A stretch of DNA of 64,000 bases, taken from assembly GCA_017979445.1 (NCBI GenBank), contig CM030711.1, positions 46,795,560-46,859,559 on the forward strand, given 5' to 3'. Shown piece after piece: positions 12,604 to 24,400 of this stretch. A model generated the notes under the pieces. The model saw only the letters and a program-made list of their open reading frames with translations. It had not been told where the DNA came from and searched no databases. The position numbers and the translations under genes are program-made. Numbering within the stretch: position 1 is the first letter of the stretch; each line of letters starts with the position of its first letter. The DNA comes from Akebia trifoliata. Its lineage: Eukaryota > Streptophyta > Magnoliopsida > Ranunculales > Lardizabalaceae.

Positions 12604-12641
12604 ACGCGTTCTTGGCATTCGTTTGATTCCACAAACCGCGT
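12604..12641 (-). promoter_or_regulatory. Two CGCG boxes upstream of the CML gene
   Basis: ACGCGT at 12604-12609 and CCGCGT at 12636-12641 (ACGCGG on the minus strand) both fit VCGCGB, the core bound by calmodulin-binding CAMTA transcription factors. They lie 160-200 bp upstream of the CML start codon. Two such sites in about 40 bp of AT-rich DNA are suggestive, but binding is inferred. Confidence 0.4.
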
Positions 12642-12992
12642 GAACTCTGAAGTGTGACGTTTAATAGTAGGACTTTTCTAGTCATCAAACCAACGGCTGA
12701 GATGAGATAAAAAAAAATTCAGGTTTTTGAGGGATTATTATAGTTACCGTTGGAAAAATCCTAGGGATCCATTGTTGTTTGGAATCTCGAGAAACACCAT
12801 CCAATCTCAGCCAACTCTCCATCAACATGACCGTTGGTATTCGAGGAAAAAAAGTAGATTTCCTAGAGATACATATTTCCCGTACAAGGAATTTTTAGGA
12901 GATTTGTTCCCCTCTCACGCTAAAACGGAAAGATGTTCCTTAAGGATTCATTACTTAATACCAGTGATAAACCTTGATCCTAGGAAATATGC

Positions 12993-13222
12993 ATGAGTCG
13001 TGATAATCTGACTTACACATGTGGCATACTCAATCGACACTCCTGACGTGACAGGCTCGAAAATCGTAGATCTACTTTCTTTGAGATACAAAACTGAATC
13101 TTTTTTTTTTATGGAGAATCGTAGTTATGCATCGAGGATAACAGATATACGATTCCCAAGCCTATCACGTCAGGGTGTCGATTGAGTATGTCACGTGATT
13201 ACGTCAGATTATCATGATTCAA
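12993..13222. mobile_element. MITE, CACGTCA-rich inverted-repeat family (copy 1)
   Basis: GAGTCGTGATAATCTGAC at the left mirrors gtcagattatcatgattc at the right. Inner blocks CATACTCAATCGACAC and TGACGTGACAGGCT are also mirrored. The same layout recurs at 29703-29925. No ORF. Confidence 0.75.
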
Positions 13223-13342
13223 TATGTTCTGTTCATAACATAATTAATTAGAGGGAATGTAAAATTTGAATTTTTTTGTTTTTGTTTTAAGTGTAATTAA
13301 AAAGGGGACGACCTAAGAAAAATAATTGAATTAACAAGAGTG

Positions 13343-13580
13343 GATATAAACAACAAGTGCTGGACATAGTAACTAGGATCTCCTTCCAAAAAGTGAGAGG
13401 TCTTGAGTTCAAATCCTCTCGATGGCCACCTACGGGGATTTATCTCAACTTACCTAATATGTATGGTGTGTGAAAATATTGCATGGATCCAAGGGATTTG
13501 GGCAAGATATGTTGTTCTAAAAGGTCAGTTTCATCCCTAGTAGTCAGGTTTATGAGTTTGGACACCCCTGTTAAAAAAAG
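13343..13580 (+). mobile_element. SINE, family B (copy 1)
   Basis: A Pol III B-box-like GAGTTCAAATCCT (13396-13408) is followed by a body (GGGATTTATCTCAACTTACC...) and an end GGACACCCCTGTTAAAAAAAG. The same body and end occur in reverse orientation at 28386-28603 and 36004-36190, which defines a dispersed family with tRNA-like head and A-rich tail. Confidence 0.65.
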
Positions 13581-15470
13581 AGAGAAGAAGAATGGTATAA
13601 CACTCCTATAATAATAGAAGAGTTAACTTTTGACATAACTGATTACATAAACAATAATCATTCATTTGATCCCAATTTTTTTTTAAATAATGTTTTGATG
13701 ACGATGAAAGGCAAATATAAAGTAGTGAGTAGAAACAATTAGTTTCTCATTGTCGGTTACAAGTGGTACAATAGATATTATTTTAAAAATCTAGGGTATA
13801 TCTGTTTGGAGAGATGGCATATGATAGTGATCATCAATGAAATTTCAAATTAGAAAATGGTTGCTTATGGATTAGATAATTTTTTATCGGTTGATAAATT
13901 CTAACTTGGATTCATGATTCTAATCTTTTAAATATTTGAACAATATAAACTTAGAATGTATTGTAAACTTGGGATATATAAATGATATTTATTGGAGATT
14001 TGGTGATTTATTATTGTAATCTTATATGAGATTTGATGATATCTTATGAGAACACTAACCCTATCCTTAGTTAGCCTAATTTTTCTCAATTAATTTCTGA
14101 TTTTTATAAAAGATCTGCTTGGTGTATACGCGTGGTACAATCTTATTGGAGTTGGTGCTTTTAATATCCAATATTGTAGTAGTAGTTGAATTCAAGAAAG
14201 AAACAACATGATGGCTATGTAATAATTATTCTATTATGCTCAACTCAATCCATTAGTGGGCCAACAAATGTTCGTTAAGTATCAGTATCCATTTACTTCA
14301 CCAAACTTATGGAGAAAGTAGATATGAAGATACTAATAATATAAGATATTAGAAAAATAAAATGTGTTGAATAACATGATTAATTCATCCAACCACCAAA
14401 TATTTCACATGAGAATTTGATGATGATGATTGACCATATCTAAATGGGTTACATCCATGAATTTAAGACGCGAAACTCCATGCCAAATACTAAATCGTCT
14501 CAGACGAGTTTTCCGATACGTTCGAGCTATCTTACTCAAAAAATGAGAAAAAATGAATGTGGGATTTTAAATCTCATTTGAAAAATTGATTTGTCTGACC
14601 GTCTCATCCATTCCTGATATCGAGATGACTTGGGCGATACATCTTGCTCTCGGACAAGTTTTGAAATTATGATCACATCTAAATGATCAAATCCATCATG
14701 ATCCTTCGATCAATCTGCTTGAAGTGGGTCACAGCTAAAAAGGTCAAAACCCATTATATCCATTGAATCAATCCATTAATAAATGGAGAGTGGTTGTTGA
14801 CCTTTGTGGATTATCATTGAAAAGTGATGTTGGACTTGAGAGGGCTTCAATTCTACATAAAGTAAAGAGATACTAAAGCAATTTGCATATTAAAATTTCT
14901 AGAATTTTTCTTTTTCTTTTCTTCATAGATGTTTTACATCTTAAAGAAACCTTTTTCAAATCTTGTAGTAAAATAAAGTAACAACAAAAGCATTTTCTAC
15001 TTATTTGAAGAGTGGCGCCCAACTATAAAGCGCACCCCGCGTAATAAAGCATCAAATACCTTGCTTTAGTACCTAAAATAAAGCAAAAAAAATTATCAGC
15101 ATGAGTACCCTATAAGTTGTTTAAAAAAAATGCTTATTCTGATCTCTGTATTGGTGGACAAAATCCAAGGGTTGACTCAAACAATCGTGCAATCAGAGAG
15201 AATGCCAAGTGGCATTTTTTGGGTTGGAATAAGCAGATCTAGCCATAGAAGCTTTCACTCTTGAGTATGATTTTATGCATCCGATTTTCCATTATTCGAT
15301 TTGGAAAAAAAAAATTATTCTGTATAAAACAACAAAATTACATGAACCAATTTCTTCTGCATTTTCCAGGATAAAAGATTTGAGAACTGCAGAAGAATAC
15401 GTGCAGCTTGAATGGAGATGAACGTTGATCCTACTAACACAGATGTCACTATACAGTATTACCCACCAAT
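13581..15470. other. Intergenic, no gene seen
   Basis: AT-rich spacer between the SINE and the EREX stop codon. Apart from the repeat at 14465-14675, I found no coding or RNA signature. Confidence 0.55.
14465..14675. repeat. Dispersed repeat shared with 35120-35340
   Basis: GAGTTTTCCGATACGTTCGAG and the following AATGAGAAAA...ATTTTAAAT recur, inverted, at 35120-35340. Partially mirrored ends suggest an old DNA transposon. The borders are approximate. Confidence 0.45.
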
Positions 15471-18400
15471 TCATCTTTCCATGAACATGTTTAGTATATT
15501 CTTTCTATATGGGGATTCCTCGGCGGCTCTCTCCGACTTAATGACTGTTTTAAGAGCACAACGCATCACAGAGTTGACCTGTTTTCTCAATCTTGCATTG
15601 TCAATGAAGATATCACTCAGCATCTTCCTTACCTCATCGTCTGCCTCTCTTAGGTCATGGTCATTGATATTGTGACCTGTGCTTGCAGCGCCAACAACAT
15701 TTACATCATCATCTTGTGCTAGGAGTTGTGCCTAGGGAAAAAAAACAAAGTTTAATTAAGGTCAGAAGAGATTTTAGTGTACTATAATGCTGAAGATGGC
15801 AGTGTTAATACATGAGCTAGAATTACTAAATCATTATGAGGATGCTAGTGAAAGGGGTGTTCTTGAAGGCCATTTTGGGTGCCGTTTCAACAATGTGATG
15901 ATGCATGGAGTGGAGTCCACTAGGCCAGAAAGAACAAGAGTGGAGAAGAGGCACATGCGCAGCAAGTTCAAAGGGGGATAGGTAAAGCACAAGAGGTCTC
16001 AGAGTGAGCTGGACACAGAGAATGGACCTTTACAACATCCAATCACCGAGGGATCCATAAATATTGACCATATATCCTGAGTGACACTCGCATACATTTG
16101 TGAATACCTGCATAATCCAGGCCCTAAAGCATTCTAAGGAAAGTATCATGGAAGAAGAACAATAAATCCTAATTCCTACAAAATTAATGATTCAAATACA
16201 ATTACCAAACAAAAGGTAGAACAACAAGTTCTCATTATTGATGAACTCTTACCTTCCGGAGTCAGCATTGAAGAATGAGTGAGTTGGAACATAAACCAAA
16301 AGAAAGAACAGAAAAAAGAAAAAACAAAGTGATAGATACCTCTGCAAGGAGGAGGCCAATTCGGTTGTCAGATGTCGCCAAGAGGTCTAAAGCATCTGAA
16401 AGCGAAGAAGAATCCACACTGAATTTATCTTCCTCCTCCGCAAGAAAATTAACACTGCATTCCTGAAGCCGTTGGTGAAGAATTCCACATTCATGCAATA
16501 ACTTGACTCTAGCATTTTTTGCATTTTCTGTTCTTAATTTTTCTTTTTGAAGAACTTCCTGAAATAGACACGGAACCAAAAACAAAAAAACAAATGAAAG
16601 GTTCAAATTGACAAAAAAGCAATGGGAGGTTACAAAGACACAAAATTGGTTTACTATTGATGTGATAGCTCCAGTACAAGTATGTTATCATAAAAGCACA
16701 CAAGCCTGTCAATCAGGTGTCCACCTATCAATGGACCTATACTTGTTGGAAGTACTAGAAAAAATCACCTCATTCAAAGATAGTAACCATCCAATCAACA
16801 AACTTATCACCAAAGCATACTAGATTTTATGTTAAGGTTTGCTGATCAGTGTAAATTTATAATTATATTCAATCCAAGAGGTGATCAAAGGAATTATCTT
16901 TTTATGGATGGACCTGACAAATACGGAGGAATAAATGTAAGATCAGCGGCATTGGAAAGAATTACTACAATGGACCAATTAATCAAAAAAGGCTTCCAAA
17001 CTCCAAACTGTTGCTTGATGTGCTTAAGGAATGGGGAGTCTGTGAATCTTGCTTCTTCATTGTGCTGTCACCCACCATGTTTGGTCTCATTTTCTTGGGT
17101 TATTTGGAGTTGCGGGCTGCCTTCTGAATTCTATTAAGGCTCCTTTGGAGTCTTGGTTCTCATGGGGAGGTGCATTTAAAGTTTTAAAAAGGATTCCTTG
17201 GAGCATTCTTCTGGGTGCAATCTTTTGGGGTCTTTGAAAAGAGAGGAATAGACATACATTTGAGGGTAAAGTTTTAAGAGTTGAATGATCTTATTTTATC
17301 CATCCTGGGTTTTTTGTTTTTTTGGGGAAAGATGTTCAAAGAATTCAAGAGTATTTCCTTCGAAGATTTTGTTGTTAGATGAGACTTAATTGTTTGTAAT
17401 TTAGAGGTGACCTAGGGTCTTCCTTGCTCTTTTTGAAATGTTGTAACTTGGGGTCATCTTGCCCCCTTTTCTATCAATAAAATTTTAACTCATCAACAAA
17501 AAAAAAAAAAAAATGTATGCATTTCTCCAATTTTTTTTTTCAATGATATCATCCGTAGGAACCTTGATTTGACGCAAGTCAATTAGCAAATCATTATCAA
17601 TTATGTTACAGTGATTTTATGAACTACCTCTAGTCCAGACTTTTCCTTTAGTGACCGACCAAGCTCCTGCTTCATTTCTGTTTGAGAATGTCTGAGAGAT
17701 TTAACCTCTTTTACAAGAACTTTAGTATCTGCTTTTGATTTCACCAAGAGCTCTTCGTGAAGCTTCTGCAAGGCCACAAGCTTTTCTTTTGTGGAATCAT
17801 ACTCCTGCACCAACAATTCTTTCTCTTGAATGATGGATGTTTTTGTTGACTTTGTGTGAATTTTTTCGTCCTGAATAGTAACAACCATTCATGGAATCAA
17901 CAAAGTAATTGATTGACAAGAACATTCAATGAAAAGCTGCACCAAAACATAATAAGTACCTGTTCAGCTTTAAGCTTTAACTCCATTTCCAAAGATCTCC
18001 TCCGAAGCTCCTCCATATCCCACTGCATTTGCGTAAATCTTTCCCTTTCAATTAAGATGGCTTGCTGAAGATTTTCTTTGCTTTTCTGTTTAGTAGTTTC
18101 AAGTTCTATTTCCAAATCTTTAACCTGGACCATGTGAACACCATAAATAAGTCAGGTCCATGGTATGATAAATTATAATGATATTAAAACAAAGTGAGGG
18201 TGCCAGCTTGCTAAATTGGTGAGGACAGTGAGCATTGCTACCATGACCTAGGTTAAAAACCCGTCTCGTGGTATTGCTACCCTAGCACCTGTGCTTTTCC
18301 TAAGGAGAGGACAAAGATTATCTCAATAAATAAAAGCACGGTGAGAAGATGTATTGACAACCGGTTTTTTTAAAGGTGATTAAGGCATATGCCTCAAGAT

Positions 18401-21400
18401 TCGTCTTTGAGTGAGGCTCATTAAAAACGCCCTGAGGTATAAGGAAGAAATGTAAAAAAAGATGGGCGTACACCTTTGTGTGAGGCATAATTCAGGCATA
18501 CGTCACATGAATTTTTCTATTTTTATTGTTACTGTATTTTCTATTTTCTTCCTTTCTTCGTATCTTTTCTAACTTCTCTTTTTCCTATTTCTTAGTTGTT
18601 GCTAGTATGCAACATAATTGGAGCATTTAAATGAAAATTTGTATTGTTGATTTGATTCATAACTCAATGCTTTTAGTATTTAGAACCATGCAAAGAAAGT
18701 TACAGAAAAAAAATAGTATTTAGTTATATTTTTTGCAATAAATAATAAAAAAAAATCTTGGAATGTAATCATGTGGCTCTCAAACTTGAAAATTGGAAAT
18801 TTACGGTGATTTATCTGATTCTTTTTTTTAATAATATATATATATTTATATATATTTATATATAACAATTTATTTAAAGTTCTATGCTTGTGAGGGTTAC
18901 AAGTCGATGTGTTGATCAGCCGAGCGCCTCACCTCATGCCTCAGAGTCTAGAAGCATTGTCGACAACCACAAAGCACCTATTGTCTCCATTTCTGGGATA
19001 ATGATATAACTGAATAGGAAAGCAACAACATGATATGGACATGTATGACACAATCTTAACATCTACTTATAATGAAAGTAGGGTCTTTACTGATGAAAAG
19101 GGGTTGGAAGTTGCAATCCATAGCACATAAGCATATAAAGTGTTATGACATTATCATTGGGAAAAACCACGTAACTCTAATGAAAAGTTCAACACTGACA
19201 TTATAAAAGGCACGTGATTATTGATAGTCATAAATGACTAAGAAGTTTGATGATGATTCCACAAAACAATCAGCTCAGAAAAAAATTTGTGGATCGAACA
19301 GATAATATATAGGGATGTACCTTTGTTGCAAGGTATTCTTTCACTGCTACTTCTTGATTTAATCTTGCTATAAGATCCTCCATGTCTGTTTTTGCAGTAG
19401 TTAGTCTCTGCTGCATGGTCATAAGAACCCTGTTCATTTTATGACGCTGTTCCAAGGGAAGGATCACTTGTACGTCACTTGGAAACTGTAAATCTCTACT
19501 ACCAAGGATTTCCAGTGATGTCGGAGCTTCAGCACCTCCACCAAAATCAAGGGAACCATCAACATGTGAATAAGCCACCCCAGTATTGGATACTTCACTA
19601 CCTCTAATGGAACTTACATCACTTCCAACACTATCGGCCGATAGCTTTCGAGCATGACCAGCTAGCCTAACATGGTCTACTTCAGACAAAAGGTCTGGCT
19701 CATCACTAGAAAGTGATGCAACCCTAGAAGCGTTTCCATTAAATGCATTTCTCCCTGTCGTAATGTTTTCTTTCCTACCATGTATTTTATGCCTAGGAAA
19801 CCCTTCTAGCCGCTCTAGAATAGAGTCACTCATAAAGAGGCTATTATCATTATTACACATCCCATACTTTTCTATGGGAGCTGTCAAGTCTTGATCCAAT
19901 ACTAAATCCTCTGTACCGATTTCAGAACTGTCATCCCTTCCTTGACTCGGTGTTCCAAGCTCAGATGCTTCGTACATGTTATCACTACCTATTGATGAAC
20001 TGCCACCAGCCAAAGAAATAGAACTTTGTTGATAAGAAATTGTGCCATTGCCAGAAGATGTTGCTTCTGAAGTTTGCTGATTTACATCATGAAATGCTGA
20101 ACAGAATAACACATGAAACCAAAATGTTAATACACTCATACCTATCCAAAATAGAAGAGGTACAGAGAGACGTTACAACTTTTCAAACAATTTCTATAGG
20201 ATAAAGAAATGGATTCAGTTTTTTTAATAGTCTGAGTTACTTCAATCAAATATCCAATTTCACCTAAACTAAGTGGGAAAAAATAAGATGTTCCCAAGCA
20301 AACACTGATGAACTAAGGACAGTAGGAGACACCTACAAGACCTAGCAGCAGCTTCTAGCTCAAGGAAGGATGCTACTGGAACACTTCTAGATAACTCAAT
20401 ATCACATAGTAACTTGCCCATCCATTCCTCCAATGAACACCTTCTCTGCAACAAAACTAAGCATTTTGAGAACATTAATCAACCATATAGATTACTTATA
20501 CAAAAAATCATCCATATAGATTGCAGAGTTAATTCCAATTTTCTAATTAAAGGTCACTAGTAATGTGGTATTTTTACAAAGCAAATGAAAAATACATATT
20601 GTACTCCATGATTTTAACACATAGACACTATATTGTATTAAGAAATTCATTTACCTTTTTCAAGTTTCTGGGAAGATATAAAAGGTTACAGTACATACCG
20701 ATACAAATAAATTATTTGGGATGAAGCATAGATCGTGACGGTAGCAACGGATCAAGATATGGTATCATATCATAATTAAAGATAAACTTTACACCTCAAA
20801 GAGAGAGAAATGCCAAGTTAGAAAAAATTCTTAATGCACCCACATATTCTGATCCAGGATAAACAGAACTGGACAGAAAAAGCAACAGATCTATTACCCC
20901 GCCATGATCAAATGAGTGGATAAGAGGGCCGTGGAATTGAAGTGAAAGGGGTCTGGATGGCTATATATCTGGGAGTGAACTCCAGGTGAATATGAAGTGC
21001 ATGGATACAAGTTACGTCTTGGAATGAAAACCTAGAAAATAGGGGTAGGTTAGCATAGCAATAATCACATATGAAGCCTCAAATGTTGCATAAGCACAGC
21101 ACCAAACCATGCAGATTGAGCATCACATCAACAAAAAGGAAACGAACTCCAAATGTCACTACCATTAAAAATCCGTCCTAAGTTACACATACTCGTCCAT
21201 CTCTTTAAGATTAGCCATCCTTCTAAAGCAAGCTACTCTCTTAAAGTAATCTGCTTTAACTTTCTACCGTCTAGCTAACTTCCCTAATTTAGATAAACAA
21301 TTGCAAACCCCAAAACTTTACGTTTCACAATTTTCAAACTTAGACCTAGCAAAAGGTCAAAAAAATTCTCCTAAAAATAACCCTAAGGACCAAAATTTAG

Positions 21401-24400
21401 CCAACATAAACACGTCTTGCCATGAACTTTATGTGATTAAGGTGGTTTAATTTTCACTAGGAAGGAGAATTTGATCCAGTTAAATTTTCTTTCTTTTTTT
21501 TGTAGAGTATCTTGCACAATCGATTTGAGCTGGTTGAATTTCCTCCTCTGGTTGTTGAACAACTTGTACAATCACACCTCAAAGAACTTCACACTAGCTA
21601 ACTGATCCAAAATCATTTCGGATTCTACTTCGTAATAAATATAAGAGCCAACTTCACACCACAATCGATCCCTTCGTGTCTACTAATTTCAATTTATTTA
21701 CAGCTGCAAACTCTCCATATTCCCCCATAAGCTAGTTGTTTTTCAGCCCACTGCAACTGACAACCCTCATTTTGATGTGCAAGATCATCGGTGTGATGTG
21801 TTACCCTCCCTTATCTCTGTCGTTCCCTTATTTTATGAAGGTTGGCTAGGTAGCTGACCCTGTTAGTCCGTTCTTGCAAGAGTAGGAGCATAATCTTTCT
21901 GCTTCTTATCTTAACTACTATTTTCCCCGCTTAATGAATAACCATTTGCTACCAATGGGGAATTGCTTCTCATCTCAAATTGAGGTGACTGGATTTGCAC
22001 CAATGGAAACCATAAATTTCATACACAATAGAGGCTTTTTTGTTTAGATAGTGAATGGGGTTCTTCCATTTTATTGGTACGTACTGGTCATTGATACTGG
22101 AAAAATAGTCTCCTTTCTTTTGTTCCAGCTCATGATCTGAACGAGTCGCACATACACCCTAGTACATGTTCCTCGACGCTGAGGACATCCCTATCTCTTC
22201 TAAAAAAGATGAGAGGGAATGAGTTATCGTGGAAGCTTTCATAATTCGTAATGGGTGTGAGTTATCGCGGGATTTTAGCTTTAGGAGAGGTTTTAATGAT
22301 TGGGAGGTTTAGAACATACCCAATGTCACTAATCAACTATTCCGCATTCCTATTATGCAATTAGAAGATGATAGAAGGGAATGAACATGTAACCAGGAGA
22401 GGTCATTAGCTAATAAAACGTTTTATTCGTCATTAATGGAAACCCCTTCCATAGAGTTCCCCATAGTTTCATCTGGGGACCTAACGTTCCTTCGAAGGTA
22501 TGTTAGTTCCATTTGATAAAATTTTGACTTGTGGCTGTATAATCAAAAGGGGTTTCTCTATGACTAATTATAGTATTCTCAGTAAGGTTAATGGGGCATC
22601 AGTATATCATTTGTTGATTCATTATATCCTTCTTGGGGAGGTTTTATCTCACTTCCTTTTTTAATCCATACACATTGTGTATTTAGTAAGTCTATCTCAT
22701 CGTTATTCCAAAATTGGCAAATTAGGACCTTTTCGCAAATAGAGAAAAATCTTGTGGGTCCTACCTCCCTTTGTAGTATTTGGGGGACTTGTAAGAAAAG
22801 GAATAGAAGAACCTTTGAAGGGAAGGAACAATCACTTCAAGAAACGCTCATAGTAATATTAAGGCTCATATTATTTTCTGGTGCAAAATGTTTGATGAAT
22901 CTGAAGGCATATTCTTTGATGATTTTGTTTAAATGGGATCTTATGTGTCCAGGCTCAAGCTAGATATCAGTACTATTGTAATTAGGTAGGTCTTCTCGAC
23001 CTCCTTTCTTTCTTAATGAAACTATACTTATTAAAAAAAAAAAAAAATAGGAACTTGAAAAGTAATTAAAACATAGAAGTTCCAGCATGCCATCTTCCAG
23101 AGACAGCCATAGGGACCTAATATTTTACCATGAGAATTGATTGAATGAATGTCCTTACAAATTCATCTATCTTATCATATATAAACTTTTTTCTTATTTT
23201 GGTACACAGTAAAATTAATTTAAAAGGACAATTTCTATGTAAAATACATCTCCATTTACACACTTTTAGCAAGGGAATCCACAAGGTCATTTCTTCCGAA
23301 AGAGTAACAGAAAAAGTAGTCGTTCACCAAGGGATAGATATCTTAAGATGATCTCTGATACTTGAAATTTCTGCAGACTTTCACGACTCCCATTCACCAA
23401 TCTTATAGTAATTTAAGGAATGAGATTCACCTCTTAGGGACCCAAAACATTATCCTTGAAGATTTTGAGCCTTGGAGGGAAAAAATCAACTTTTAGCTCT
23501 CTAGAATAAACACACAATTTTACGAATCTCGCCTTGATCATACCAGAAAGAAGCTTCAATCCACGGTCACTACCATCAGAATTAAGCTTCTACAAACTAA
23601 CCATTTCAGTGCCGCCCTCCATGACAAATCGAGTCCCCAATGAGGATATTGGAGAGTATTACTCCAATCACTTTAGAGGTTCAACATTTTAATATCATGG
23701 AATTCCTCAAGGACGAGAGCAAAATCAACCAATTCTCCAACTTGAGTCACACATTGAACCACATTTATAGTCAAGGATCCTTATATTCTGCTCTTTTGAC
23801 ACTTCTTTCATACTTTTTGTTGCAAGGAAGGCTATAAATGAATTGCAGATGCATTAAACATGGATCTGACATATGAATTAAGGATACAGAACCTTCAACA
23901 AAATATCATCACAATAAAATAAATATGTAGGGAAAAACCGCCTTCTTGAGATTGTTGGCAGACTCGCCATTCCTCTTCTTTACCAGCCTCAATTACATCG
24001 ACCCTCAAATCAAAGGAAATGTCTTATCGCGCCATTCCCCATTCTCAAACTTCTACTTCTGAGGGCCTGAGCCTTGGAATTGGATGACAACAAATTCTCT
24101 TGCCTAATTTTGCATTTTCTTTATGATTCCCTTAAAAAATTTATTATTTACTGAGAATGACTGATACAAACCACATGTACATCCTAGAATGTGGAACTGA
24201 TTAAAAAAATATCATCTCTCAATTCTAACTTCACATACAACAAAAATGCCATCTCCAACAGACCCATACATTATTTGGAAACACAAAAATTCCAAGTGTC
24301 CCAAAGGCCGATTTTAAGTCCCTTAATGGTTCAAAACCGAGTTGGATCCCAGTCATGCTCAGGCTAGACTAAATCTATGCTGAGTCAGGCCGATCCAATT

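Noticed and set aside
12727..12996. 89-codon plus-strand ORF upstream of CML
   Set aside because: No recognisable domain, no splice or start context support, and its end runs into the MITE at 12993.
13396..13408. Possible tRNA gene from a B-box-like match
   Set aside because: No cloverleaf or acceptor stem was seen, and the sequence continues into a body shared with other SINE copies.
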